A stretch of 43,025 nt of DNA from Opitutia bacterium (GCA_947467625.1 CANIJN010000012.1:1-43025); one strand, 5' to 3'; numbered from the stretch's first letter, positions 16,285 through 24,519 are shown. Numbers and translations: made by a program. The notes: generated by a model from the sequence alone, not told the origin.

Positions 16285-17864
16285 TGTCTCCCTTTCAGTT
16301 TGAGCCCAAACTTTCGGGCGCCGCGTCCTCTTCGTTAGCTGGTCTGCCGGCTGGAGCGTTTGCTTCGGAGGCGGGTGCCAAGGCTGCGCGTACGTCGGCC
16401 AAGCTGAAACGCTCATTTGCGAGTATGCTCGGGCAGGTTAAAAAAGAAGCACCGTCTGCGTCCTCTACCGCCCCTGGGGTTAAGTCTCCGCAGGGCTTGG
16501 AAACTCACCGTCAGGCGCAGCAGGCGTTAGAGGTAGTTAAAGCAAAATCTCTACATTCTACGCGTCCGACCGCTTCTGAAACGCGAGCACAGTCTACCCG
16601 CGATCCCGCGGAACGCGTGGACGACTCCGGCGAGCAAGAGCTGCCGGCCGATCTTCCCGCCGATGAGCAGGAGGGATCTACCGAGGTTTTTCCGGATGCC
16701 GATAATCTCGCCGGGTTGGTCCCAGTAAGGGTTCCTCAGCCGTTGCTGATCCAGGAATCGGCTCCAGTTAATTTATGTGCATTCGAGGCGCCGTTCGAAT
16801 CCGCGTCGGTTGAGGCGGAAGCGATGGCCCTTACGATCACCGCTGAAGCAAACTCGACCGCGGGTGATGATCGTGCTCGTGCGTCGGTTGAGGCCATGCC
16901 TGCGATCGTGAATCAAATCGGGGGGCGTGAGGCAGCGCTGCCTGCGGCATTTGCAGCCGCGCAGACGCCTGCCACGCAGTGGCCTGCTGCGCAGGCGCCC
17001 GCCACGCAGACACGCCAAGCCGAAGGCGTGTGGTTGAATTTTAATGATGCGGCCGAAGGTAAGGCGGTGAACGCGGACGGGGAACGCTCGACGCAGCAAG
17101 ATGCCGCGGGCGCTTTCAAGCTTCCGGCTGGGTTGAACGCTGTCGTCGCGCAGACGGCTCCTGCCTTGATCGCGGCTTCGCTGCCGCGCTCGTCAAAAGC
17201 AGAAAAAATTGCCGCTCGGTCCTCCGCCGTCAGCGCTATCGGGGATGAAAGCATGGTTTCGACTATTTTTAATAGTGTAGAAAACAATATTAATCAATTA
17301 TTTAAAAAAGTAGATGCGATAGTTGGCCCATCGATTGCTAACAACAACTCGAACATGTCCAGTCCTCTTCTAGATTTCTCGGCAGCGAGCCCCTCGGATG
17401 TACCAGCAGCCGAAGCGGTGACGCGCGTGAATTTGGTGCAAGTCGTTAATGAATTAGCGGCGATCACCGAGAAGGTGCGGATTTCCGGGCAGCAACGCTG
17501 CGTGGTGGATCTCGATGTCACCGGTCACGGCAAACTCCGCGTCGAAGTGGTGCGTCGTGCCGACCAAGTGGAAACGGTCTTGAGCACGGATTCGGCTTCT
17601 TTGCGCGAATCGTTGCAGGCGGCGTTTGATCGCTCGGATCGCTCTAGTCATTTTTCTTCCTCGTTTCAGTGGCAGGGTTCACCGGATACGTCCGGCCGAG
17701 GCCAAAATGGGGCGCAAGCCGATGCGGACGCTCGGCAAAACATGTATTTCAAAGCCGAGCCCGCTGCGCGGGTGGGGCGCACACCATCACTTCCGGTTGT
17801 CCCCGTCGCTCCCGTCGCGGCTCCCGTTCTCGCCGCCAATCACCGTTTGCAAATCTTCGCCTGA
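16281..17864 (+). CDS. fliK: Flagellar hook-length control protein FliK
   Basis: A 527-residue molecular ruler exported during hook growth. The first 375 residues are low-complexity, rich in Ala, Ser, Pro and Glu, with short repeats such as the AATQTPATQ-like segments near 225-250. The conserved C-terminal switch domain begins near residue 375, with VNELAAITEKVRISGQQR and LDVTGHGKLRVEVVRR, typical of the Flg_hook family that signals FlhB to change export specificity. The start overlaps the preceding stop (ATGA). FlgD follows after two bases. Base composition dips (AT-rich) around 17265-17350 within the linker. Confidence 0.9.
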   Translation: MMSPFQFEPKLSGAASSSLAGLPAGAFASEAGAKAARTSAKLKRSFASMLGQVKKEAPSASSTAPGVKSPQGLETHRQAQQALEVVKAKSLHSTRPTASETRAQSTRDPAERVDDSGEQELPADLPADEQEGSTEVFPDADNLAGLVPVRVPQPLLIQESAPVNLCAFEAPFESASVEAEAMALTITAEANSTAGDDRARASVEAMPAIVNQIGGREAALPAAFAAAQTPATQWPAAQAPATQTRQAEGVWLNFNDAAEGKAVNADGERSTQQDAAGAFKLPAGLNAVVAQTAPALIAASLPRSSKAEKIAARSSAVSAIGDESMVSTIFNSVENNINQLFKKVDAIVGPSIANNNSNMSSPLLDFSAASPSDVPAAEAVTRVNLVQVVNELAAITEKVRISGQQRCVVDLDVTGHGKLRVEVVRRADQVETVLSTDSASLRESLQAAFDRSDRSSHFSSSFQWQGSPDTSGRGQNGAQADADARQNMYFKAEPAARVGRTPSLPVVPVAPVAAPVLAANHRLQIFA

Positions 17865-17866
17865 CC

Positions 17867-18322
17867 ATGCCTATCCTCTCCACTACGCCCGCTCCCGCGG
17901 CGGCTGCTCCTTTCGCCGCTCCCACCGCTACTCGCACGACCAAGCAATCGATGACCCAGCAAGATTTTTTGAAGCTGCTCACCATGCAGTTAAGAAATCA
18001 GGACCCGATGAAGCCGATCGATGACAACTCGTTTGTCACCACCATGGCCCAATTCACCGGCCTCGAGCAATCCAGCCAGATGATCACTTCCTTGAAGGGC
18101 ATGGGTGACGCCAACAAGATGATGGCGGCCAGCAGCATGATCGGCCGTGAAGTCACCGTGAGAGATTATACCGGTGCAGAAACCACGGGCATTGTTGATG
18201 CCGTGGAGAATTCATCCGCCGGGCTACAGTTGCGCATGGGTCCGTCGCTTTTTTCGTTTGATTCCGTCACCCGCGTCGCCCCCACCTCAGCCAAGGCTCT
18301 CTCCGCCAACGTTTCTGCCTAA
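17867..18322 (+). CDS. flgD: Flagellar hook assembly (cap) protein FlgD, short form
   Basis: A 151-residue hook cap protein. The N-terminus carries the family signature QDFLKLLTMQLRNQDPMKPIDDNSFVTTMAQFTGLEQ (about residues 26-62). The C-terminus ends with a small beta domain (IGREVTVRDYTGAETTGIVDAV) and lacks the larger FnIII-like part of enterobacterial FlgD, as in several short FlgDs. I chose ATG 17867, two bases after the fliK stop, since the longer frame runs antisense to sense within fliK. FlgE follows after 37 bases. Confidence 0.93.
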   Translation: MPILSTTPAPAAAAPFAAPTATRTTKQSMTQQDFLKLLTMQLRNQDPMKPIDDNSFVTTMAQFTGLEQSSQMITSLKGMGDANKMMAASSMIGREVTVRDYTGAETTGIVDAVENSSAGLQLRMGPSLFSFDSVTRVAPTSAKALSANVSA

Positions 18323-18359
18323 ACTTCATTTTTAAACTCAACCTCAAAACCTAAAACTT

Positions 18360-19145
18360 ATGCCTGTCTCAACCTCAATCTTTACCGGCGTCACTGCCAT
18401 GAAGGCCTTTTCCAGGGGTGTCGAAACCATCAGCGCCAACATCGCCAACGCTAACACCACCGGCTATAAAACCTCGACCGTTTCGTTTTCGGCGGTGATG
18501 GACGATTCGACTAAAGTTTCTCAAGGCTCGCTGTCAATTACCGGCGTAAAGACCGATCTCGCCGTTTCGGGCGATGGATTTTTCCGTTTACTGAAGACTG
18601 ATGACGACTCCCAGTACGCCACGCGTGCCGGTGATTTCCACATCGATGAAGCTGGTTATTTGGTTAACAGCACTGGCTATCAGGTGCAGGGTTTGACCGG
18701 TGGTGCCGTTGGCGCTGCGCCCGCGGCCGTCGGCAGCATTCGTGTTAGCCAGACCCCGCCCGCTGGCGCACAATTGCTCAGCTTCGCTTTTGATAAAAAA
18801 GGTAATTTTACAGAAACGTACTCGAATGGGGCCATCGCCGTGACCAACCGCGTCCTCCTGCAGCGCTACTCAAATCCGACCGCGCTCAAGCTGAACGGGG
18901 GCAATATGTTCACCAATTTTCAAAACGCCGCGCCCGTCGGCGGATTGGCGCTCACCGCCTTAGCTAACTCACCCGGTGGAGTGGGCAACGGCACGATTGA
19001 ACCGGAGACGCTCGAACTCTCCAACGTTGACCTCACCTCCGAATTCGCGTCCCTCATTAGTGCCCAACGCAGTCTGCAGGCTTCCTCGCGTATCGTAACC
19101 GTGTCCGACTCGATGGTCGAGGAAACTGTCAATCTTAAGCGCTAA
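18360..19145 (+). CDS. flgE: Short FlgE-type flagellar hook protein
   Basis: A 261-residue hook/rod-family protein. The N-terminal helix has ISANIANANTTGYKTSTVSF, a central DLAVSGDGFFRL motif marks the FlgE/F/G family, and the C-terminus SNVDLTSEFASLISAQRSLQASSR ending in VNLKR is FlgE-like rather than FlgG- or FlgF-like. Position after flgD also says hook. At 261 residues it is much shorter than usual FlgE (400 or more in enterobacteria), so the outer D2-type domain must be missing or tiny. FlgF or FlgG remains a less likely alternative. FliL follows after 20 bases. Confidence 0.82.
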   Translation: MPVSTSIFTGVTAMKAFSRGVETISANIANANTTGYKTSTVSFSAVMDDSTKVSQGSLSITGVKTDLAVSGDGFFRLLKTDDDSQYATRAGDFHIDEAGYLVNSTGYQVQGLTGGAVGAAPAAVGSIRVSQTPPAGAQLLSFAFDKKGNFTETYSNGAIAVTNRVLLQRYSNPTALKLNGGNMFTNFQNAAPVGGLALTALANSPGGVGNGTIEPETLELSNVDLTSEFASLISAQRSLQASSRIVTVSDSMVEETVNLKR

Positions 19146-19165
19146 AATTTAAATTTCCTCCTCCC

Positions 19166-19759
19166 ATGTCTGACTCCGCCCCCGATAAATCAGCCGAAAA
19201 AGCGGTACCTGCCGCGGGCAAATCTTCCGGTGGCATGCTCCCGACGATCATCGCGGTGGTGCTCGCCCCGCTACTTTCATGGGCGGTGGTTGATTTTGTG
19301 CTCATTCCTCAACTCACTAAAGATATCAAGAGTGAGCTCACCACTATTATGGACAAAGCCAGCAAACGTGATGGCACGGATGCCGAAGAGCATGAAGCCG
19401 GTGCCGGTGCCGTTGCCCCCGCCGCACCGAAGGGCGAAGCGGGCGGTAAAGAAAAACCAGAAGTGCGCCCTAAATTCGAAAGTCTCACCGTTAATATCGC
19501 TGGCACGCAGGGTACCCGCTACCTGAAGGTCACCTTTAATGTCGTCGGCAAAAACGACGCAGCTAATAAAAAAATCGACGCAAAACACGCCGAGTTGGTC
19601 GATACCACTCTGACGATTCTCTCCAGCCTCTCGATGCCTGAGCTTAATGAGCCCAGCGGCAAGGCGGTGGTACGTGGTCGTCTTGTGGCCGCATTCAACG
19701 ATCTGCTCAAAGCGCCTCTGGTGGAGCAGGTCTTTTTCTCTGACTTTGTGGTGCAGTAA
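19166..19759 (+). CDS. fliL: Flagellar basal body-associated protein FliL
   Basis: A 197-residue inner-membrane protein that surrounds and supports the stator. A cytoplasmic N-terminus of about 22 residues is followed by one membrane helix (about 25-48, LPTIIAVVLAPLLSWAVVDF). A linker follows, then a periplasmic stomatin-like FliL domain with FESLTVNIAGTQGTRYLKVTFNV and a C-terminal VEQVFFSDFVVQ that matches the family ending. The stop overlaps the fliM start (TAATG). Confidence 0.93.
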   Translation: MSDSAPDKSAEKAVPAAGKSSGGMLPTIIAVVLAPLLSWAVVDFVLIPQLTKDIKSELTTIMDKASKRDGTDAEEHEAGAGAVAPAAPKGEAGGKEKPEVRPKFESLTVNIAGTQGTRYLKVTFNVVGKNDAANKKIDAKHAELVDTTLTILSSLSMPELNEPSGKAVVRGRLVAAFNDLLKAPLVEQVFFSDFVVQ

Positions 19760-20712
19760 TGACGGCCGAAACCCAGACTGAGCCGGCGGGGCCCGCGATC
19801 CATCTCGATCCCCTTGGTAATCGCGTCGCCGCTGAGGTTTGCCCGGCGGTGCGCGCGTATGATTTCCGGAACCCCGTCATGTTGACGGCGGGGCAACTGT
19901 CGCAGCTGCGCGAGTTACAAGCCCAGTTCGCCCGCCAACTTGCGACGCGTTTATCCTTGGTTTTGAAACTCGAGTGCGTCCTCGGAAAAGTCGGCTTTTC
20001 CGAGTCCACCTTCGCCGAATTTCGCGGTCAAATTTCCGAACGTTCCTACAATTGCACCTTCAAGGCCGAGCCCCTGCGCGGCTTGGGGCAGATGACGTTA
20101 CCCGCCTCCTTGGCCTCTACCGTGGTCGACCGTCTTTTGGGTGGTCCAGGTGAGGCCCAGACCGTCGAGCGTGAACTCACCGAAATTGAGTGCGCCTTGC
20201 TGGACGACATGATGGTGCAAGTCCTCGAAGAATGGTTCAACCAGTGGGGCTATGAACTAGCTCTCCAACCCACCATCCTCGGTGGTCAGCGCTTTTCGGG
20301 CTTCACGCAAAGCTCCTCCAAGACTGCGTCCTTTGTGCATCTCAGCATTGAGATGACTCTCGGAGGCGCTACGGGACCGCTCTCGTTGTGTGTGCCCGAA
20401 GTCATGGTTGAGCCGCTCCTGCGCTCCTTCCAGACTCGCCAAGAAAAAATGCAGCCCGACAAACCCGTCGTGCGTGAACCCAACTGGCATCCCGCTTTTG
20501 AAGACGTGTTGGTGCCGATCACGGCGCATTGGAACGCCTTTACCCTCACTCTCGCCGAACTTTCCAATCTTGAGATCGGCTCTGTCTTGCCGCTGCCCAC
20601 GAGTATCTTGGAGCAGACTTCGATCGTTGTCGGCTCCGAAGAAAAATTTATCGGCACTGTCGGGATCGAAGGTGAACGCATCGCTGTCTCGATCACCTCG
20701 GCCACTCGCTAA
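19759..20712 (+). CDS. fliM: Flagellar motor switch protein FliM lacking the usual CheY-binding N-terminus
   Basis: A 317-residue C-ring protein. The middle domain is recognisable from VRAYDFRNPVML (about residues 31-42), with VVDRLLGGPGEAQTVERELTEIE, and the C-terminal SpoA domain spans about 235-315. The first 30 residues do not contain the LSQxEIDALL motif to which phosphorylated CheY normally binds. The start codon overlaps the fliL stop (TAATG), and any upstream extension would lie inside fliL, so a mis-called start is unlikely. FliN follows after 18 bases. Fold assignment is firm; consequences for motor switching are inference. Confidence 0.92.
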   Translation: MTAETQTEPAGPAIHLDPLGNRVAAEVCPAVRAYDFRNPVMLTAGQLSQLRELQAQFARQLATRLSLVLKLECVLGKVGFSESTFAEFRGQISERSYNCTFKAEPLRGLGQMTLPASLASTVVDRLLGGPGEAQTVERELTEIECALLDDMMVQVLEEWFNQWGYELALQPTILGGQRFSGFTQSSSKTASFVHLSIEMTLGGATGPLSLCVPEVMVEPLLRSFQTRQEKMQPDKPVVREPNWHPAFEDVLVPITAHWNAFTLTLAELSNLEIGSVLPLPTSILEQTSIVVGSEEKFIGTVGIEGERIAVSITSATR

Positions 20713-20730
20713 CTTGTCACCTAACCTATT

Positions 20731-20979
20731 ATGGAAAAAAAATCTCTCGACCTCGTTTTAGACATCAAGGTGAACGTCGCTGTGCAGCTCGGCTCGTGCG
20801 AACTGCCCATGCGCGAGGTGCTCGCTCTCGTGCCCGGCACCATTTTGCAGTTGGCGCAAAAAGCCAATGAGCCCGTGTCGCTGCACGTGAATCACAAACT
20901 CGTCGCTCGCGGCGAAGTCGTACTCGTCGGCGACAGTTTTGGTATTCGTGTCACCGAATTCGTGGGACGCGCCAAATGA
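20731..20979 (+). CDS. fliN: Flagellar motor switch protein FliN
   Basis: An 82-residue protein consisting of little more than one SpoA domain: LDIKVNVAVQLGSCELPMREVLALVPGTILQL and then VNHKLVARGEVVLVGDSFGIRVTEF, the classic FliN pattern. It lacks the N-terminal extension of E. coli FliN, as in many compact forms. It assembles with FliM at the lower C-ring and docks FliH. It overlaps fliO by ATGA. Confidence 0.96.
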   Translation: MEKKSLDLVLDIKVNVAVQLGSCELPMREVLALVPGTILQLAQKANEPVSLHVNHKLVARGEVVLVGDSFGIRVTEFVGRAK

Positions 20980-21407
20980 GGAGCCCCACGCTCACCGTGT
21001 CGATTCACCGTCCGCGTCGCCTGGCCCTTTGGTCTGTGGGTCTGGTCTTTTCTGGCGCTTTGCTTTGGGGGGCAGCCCCGACCGCGCCCCGGTCTGCCGA
21101 TACGGTCATTTTCCCGCAACCAATCGAGCAAAGCGCTGCGCGTCCTGCGGGTTCACCTTCGACCGGTTACATCGTGTTTGTCGTCCTCTGCCTCGGTGGC
21201 GGTGCTTGGCTCTGGTTTCGCGCCAAAGGCAACGGCCGGTCGCTTAAAAACCACGGCTCAGAAATTTCGATCGATGAAACTCGGCCCCTCGGTAACCGCC
21301 AGTACCTGGTGCTTACCTCCTGTCGTGGTCGGTCGTTTCTCATCGGCGTCAGCCAAGGTCGCATCGATCTGGTCTCGGAAGTGCCACCCTCGGAACCTAC
21401 GCCATGA
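20976..21407 (+). CDS. fliO: Flagellar biosynthesis protein FliO
   Basis: A 143-residue membrane protein that helps assemble the FliP-FliR export gate. One hydrophobic segment lies near residues 17-33 and another near 66-82 (IVFVVLCLGGGAWLWF). A cytoplasmic domain follows with IDETRPLGNRQYLVLTSCRGRSFLIGVS, the usual FliO C-domain pattern. The first segment may be a cleaved signal peptide. Position between fliN and fliP and overlaps at both ends support the call. Confidence 0.9.
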   Translation: MRSPTLTVSIHRPRRLALWSVGLVFSGALLWGAAPTAPRSADTVIFPQPIEQSAARPAGSPSTGYIVFVVLCLGGGAWLWFRAKGNGRSLKNHGSEISIDETRPLGNRQYLVLTSCRGRSFLIGVSQGRIDLVSEVPPSEPTP

Positions 21408-22213
21408 ATCTGATTTGGCTCCGGCGCCTGCGATTACCGATTTTATTTTTGTTCACGACCTTGGTGTTTACCCAAGGTTTGCTGCATGCCCAGACGCCAC
21501 CCGCGGCTCCGGGCAATGGCTCGCCCGCGGCGACGCCGGCTCCGTGGAAACTGGCGGTGAATCTCGAAGGCGCGGAAAAACCCGGCGAGATCAGCGTGGG
21601 TTTGCAGATCGTCGTCGTGATGACGCTGCTGTCACTGGCCCCCACGCTAGTGATGTTGATGACGAGTTTCACGCGCATCGTCGTCGTGCTGGGGTTTCTC
21701 CGCACGGCCATAGGGCTGCCCAATGCGCCTTCGAATCAAATTATTACCGGCCTTGCGCTGTTTCTGACTTTGTTTGTGATGGGGCCGACGTTTGAACGAG
21801 TGAATACCGAGGCCTTGCAGCCTTATTTGTCGGGCCAGCTGGCTTCCGGGGCTGCTCTGGAAGCGGCCGGTGAACCGATCAAAGGTTTCATGCTGAAGCA
21901 GACGCGCACGCGTGATATCGAATTTTTTCTCAAGCTTGGGCGGTTTCCGCCGACGAAGGTTCAAGATTTGCCGCTGCGCGTCGTCGTGCCTGCGTTTGTG
22001 ATCAGCGAATTACAGACCGCCTTCCAAATGGGCTTTTTCCTCTTCTTGCCGTTTCTCGTGATCGATCTGCTGGTCTCGACGATCTTAATGTCGCTCGGCA
22101 TGATGATGATGCCGCCCGCCGTGGTGGCTCTGCCGTTTAAATTGCTGCTCTTTGTCTTGGTGGATGGCTGGCAACTGGTGGTGAAGAGCTTGGTGGAGAG
22201 CTTTAATATTTAA
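21404..22213 (+). CDS. fliP: Flagellar export gate protein FliP
   Basis: A 269-residue inner-membrane protein, five copies of which make the export gate. An N-terminal signal peptide (about 1-30) is present, as in most FliPs. Family patterns include TSFTRIVVVLGFLRTAIGLPNAPSNQIITGLALFLT, FVISELQTAFQMGF and a C-terminal LVDGWQLVVKSLVESF. It overlaps fliO by four bases and lies six bases ahead of fliQ. Confidence 0.97.
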   Translation: MNLIWLRRLRLPILFLFTTLVFTQGLLHAQTPPAAPGNGSPAATPAPWKLAVNLEGAEKPGEISVGLQIVVVMTLLSLAPTLVMLMTSFTRIVVVLGFLRTAIGLPNAPSNQIITGLALFLTLFVMGPTFERVNTEALQPYLSGQLASGAALEAAGEPIKGFMLKQTRTRDIEFFLKLGRFPPTKVQDLPLRVVVPAFVISELQTAFQMGFFLFLPFLVIDLLVSTILMSLGMMMMPPAVVALPFKLLLFVLVDGWQLVVKSLVESFNI

Positions 22214-22219
22214 ACGCCC

Positions 22220-22489
22220 ATGACTCCAGAAGCAGCGATCGATATTTTAAAGGAAGTGATCATCTTCTCGTTGCTGGTGTGCAGTCCGTTTTTAATCGGG
22301 ATGCTGGTGGTGGGCTTGATCACGAGTATTTTTCAATCGGCGACGAGTATCCAGGAGCAGACGTTAACGTTTGGGCCTAAGCTGGTCGCGGGCGGACTGA
22401 TGTTTGTGCTGTTGGCGCCGTGGTTGGTCCGAGTGATGGGAGAATTTACGATCAGCTGTTTTGCGCGGATGGCTAGTTTAGGCAATTAA
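22220..22489 (+). CDS. fliQ: Flagellar export gate protein FliQ
   Basis: An 89-residue protein with two membrane helices (about 15-38 and 52-75). It shows the family pattern GMLVVGLITSIFQSATSIQEQTLTFGPKL. Four copies wrap the FliP-FliR pore. Length and position between fliP and fliR are normal. Confidence 0.96.
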   Translation: MTPEAAIDILKEVIIFSLLVCSPFLIGMLVVGLITSIFQSATSIQEQTLTFGPKLVAGGLMFVLLAPWLVRVMGEFTISCFARMASLGN

Positions 22490-22506
22490 AGCGGAGGGAT
22501 GAAGCC

Positions 22507-23271
22507 ATGCTCCTCTGGTTGATAGCATGGGTTTTGATTGGCTTGCGCTCGTTGGGCGTGATTGCCGCGTTGCCCACGCCGGGAGGAGGCACGTTGCCCG
22601 TTCGTATTCGGGTGGCGCTCAGCATGATGTTGGCGGTTTTGCTGGTCGGGGTGGTGCCGTTGCCTGTGGGGTTACGCGATGCGGACTGGATTCGGTTGGC
22701 GATGGCGGCGGTGAGCGAAGTGTTGCTGGGTTTTGCGATGGGGTTGGTGGTACGAGCGGCGCTTTCGATCACGGCGCTGGGCGGTCGATTGATCGCCAAT
22801 GAAATCGGGCTGAATTCACCGCCGGGCTTCGATGTGCCCGTGCCGGCGCAGGAGCCCTTGCCGGCTTTGATCACCGCGTTTGCGGGGGTGTTGTTTTTTG
22901 GGATGGGTGTGCACCAAGACATGTTAGCCGCCTTTGCCCGTAGTTTTGAGTTTTCGCCGTTGGGCACGTACACCGTCACCGCGGTGGCGTTGGAACGTTT
23001 GATCAAAGTGACGGCTGATATTTTGGCGGTGGGGCTGCGGATTGCGGCTCCGTTTATTGCGTTAAGTTTTATCATCAATCTGGCCTTTAGTATTTTGGGC
23101 AAAGCGGTTCCGCGGATGAACGTATTCATCACGAGCATCTCGGTGCGGCTGTGGGGTGGGTTGTTGCTGCTGTCGGGCTTTGGCGCGCTGTTGTTGCGCA
23201 ATCTGGATCCGCTGTGGCAGGCGCTACCCTGGGATATGTTGGAAGTCAGTCTGCGTTCCGCCGGGCCTTGA
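22507..23271 (+). CDS. fliR: Flagellar export gate protein FliR
   Basis: A 254-residue polytopic inner-membrane protein, the single-copy gate subunit. Family features include a repeated helical-hairpin layout, GFAMGLVVRAALSITALGGRLIANEIGL, and a C-terminal half with LRIAAPFIALSFIINLAFSILGKAVPRMNVF. A good ribosome site, GGAGG, precedes ATG 22507 by about five bases. It is the last gene of the flgB operon; a 136-base spacer with a hairpin, an AT-rich palindrome and a sigma54 promoter separates it from flhB. Confidence 0.96.
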   Translation: MLLWLIAWVLIGLRSLGVIAALPTPGGGTLPVRIRVALSMMLAVLLVGVVPLPVGLRDADWIRLAMAAVSEVLLGFAMGLVVRAALSITALGGRLIANEIGLNSPPGFDVPVPAQEPLPALITAFAGVLFFGMGVHQDMLAAFARSFEFSPLGTYTVTAVALERLIKVTADILAVGLRIAAPFIALSFIINLAFSILGKAVPRMNVFITSISVRLWGGLLLLSGFGALLLRNLDPLWQALPWDMLEVSLRSAGP

Positions 23272-23309
23272 GTTTTAGGAAAAAATTGCCGCTTTAGAAC
23301 GGCTAAAAC
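23272..23309 (+). terminator. Possible weak terminator hairpin after fliR
   Basis: GTTTTAG (23272-23278) and CTAAAAC (23303-23309) form outer arms; GCCG (23288-23291) and CGGC (23300-23303) form an inner stem around an eight-base loop. The two stems share C23303, so they cannot form fully together. No T-tract follows, so termination may be partial. Confidence 0.35.
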
Positions 23310-23329
23310 CCGAGGTATTTTGGGATTAA

Positions 23330-23373
23330 TAATTATATAAATCCATATTAAATATGTATTTATAATATAATTA
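23330..23373. promoter_or_regulatory. AT-rich imperfect palindrome upstream of the flhB promoter
   Basis: Left arm 23330-23347 is complementary to right arm 23353-23373 apart from a three-base bulge and one mismatch, around a five-base loop. It is entirely AT-rich in a GC-rich genome and ends seven bases before the -24 element. It could bind an activator or bending protein, or simply ease DNA melting; the sequence does not decide. Confidence 0.6.
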
Positions 23374-23379
23374 TCTAAC

Positions 23380-23396
23380 TGGCGTCCAACTTGCTT
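23380..23396 (+). promoter_or_regulatory. Sigma54 (-24/-12) promoter of the flhB operon
   Basis: TGGCGTCCAACTTGCTT has GG at 23381-23382 and GC at 23393-23394 with exactly ten bases between. Standard spacing gives a transcript start near 23406, two bases before the preferred flhB start codon. Downstream bases up to GTTGGCAT match those after the flgB promoter. Confidence 0.8.
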
Positions 23397-23407
23397 AATG
23401 GTTGGCA

Positions 23408-24514
23408 TTGAGCGCTGAAGATCAAGATTCAAAAACCGAGGCACCCTCCGCGAAGCGGCTTTCCGAAGCCCATTCGAAGGGGCAGTTTGCGCGTGCGCCG
23501 GAGTTGACCTTGGTGTTCACGTTAGCGGCGGCGTTATTTACCCTCGGTTTGGCGGCCCGCGAGGCGTCCGATAAGATGACGCGGTTGGCGGTAGTGATTT
23601 TTGGCCGTTTAGGCGAGTTGCGGGTGCAGGGCGACGAAGTCCCGGCGGTAGCGGAATTGGCGATGACGACATTTGTCTCGATTGCGTTGCCGGTGGTCTT
23701 GGCCACGGCCTTGGCGGCGATTTTGGCCGGCGGAGTACAAAGCGGTTTTCAACTCACTCCGGAAGCGATACAGCCCAATTTCGAACGTTTTAATCCGATT
23801 GCCGGCCTGGGTCGCATTTTCTCAGGAAAAATTTGGGTCACCGCCTCGCTTGACTTGTTAAAGGTGGTTGCGGTGTTCGCGTGTCTGGCGGCTGCGACGA
23901 GCAAGATTTTCAGCGATGTGATTTTCTCGGCTCCGGTGGAGACGGTGTACCTCGCGAATTTTTTGCACACCAGCGCGATGTCGCTGATGTGGAGATTTCT
24001 GGGCGCGATCGCGGTGATCGCGGCCCTCAGTTACGCCTACGAACTTTATAAATCGAACCAGGAGCTGATGATGTCGCGGCAGGAGGTCAAAGACGAGCGG
24101 ACGCAATCGGATGGTAATCCGCTGGTGAAAGCAGCGATGCGCCGATTCGCCCGTCGACTCTTGCAGAAGCAGATGATGGACGCGGTCCCGACCGCGGATG
24201 TGATTGTGGCTAATCCGACGCACTTTGCCGTGGCGCTACGCTACGAGCGGGGATCGGATGCGGCGCCGGTGATCGTTGCGAAGGGCGAAAATCGTCACGC
24301 GCTGCGGATCAAGGAATTGGGCGCGCAACACGGGGTGCCGATCGTGGAAAACCGTCCAGTCGCACGCTTGCTGTATGCGACGGGGAAAGTGGGGGAGCCG
24401 ATTCCGCAGGATATGTTTGAGGCGGTGGCCGAGATCCTCGCCTTCGTTTACCGGACTTACCGTTACTATTATTTCACTCTGCCCAGCCGGCGTGCGGCGG
24501 CGCTTTCTAACTAA
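23408..24514 (+). CDS. flhB: Flagellar export switch protein FlhB (TTG start)
   Basis: A 368-residue membrane protein that sets export specificity. The N-terminus has the family pattern DSKTEAPSAKRLSEAHSKGQFARAPEL; four membrane helices lie in about 30-210; the autocleavage NPTH motif is at residues 269-272, the same number as in Salmonella FlhB. I prefer TTG 23408: TTG 23402 would lie upstream of the predicted transcript start, and ATG 23398 is out of frame. There is no Shine-Dalgarno. First gene of the second flagellar operon; flhA follows after five bases. The NPTH context (VANPTHFAVALRYERG) is intact, so normal specificity switching is expected. Confidence 0.93.
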   Translation: MSAEDQDSKTEAPSAKRLSEAHSKGQFARAPELTLVFTLAAALFTLGLAAREASDKMTRLAVVIFGRLGELRVQGDEVPAVAELAMTTFVSIALPVVLATALAAILAGGVQSGFQLTPEAIQPNFERFNPIAGLGRIFSGKIWVTASLDLLKVVAVFACLAAATSKIFSDVIFSAPVETVYLANFLHTSAMSLMWRFLGAIAVIAALSYAYELYKSNQELMMSRQEVKDERTQSDGNPLVKAAMRRFARRLLQKQMMDAVPTADVIVANPTHFAVALRYERGSDAAPVIVAKGENRHALRIKELGAQHGVPIVENRPVARLLYATGKVGEPIPQDMFEAVAEILAFVYRTYRYYYFTLPSRRAAALSN

Positions 24515-24519
24515 TTTTT

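Noticed and set aside
23398-23400. ATG just before flhB as its start
   Set aside because: It is out of frame with FlhB.
22473-23444. 323-codon minus-strand frame opposite fliR
   Set aside because: Antisense to a certain gene, runs across its promoter region, no recognisable domain.
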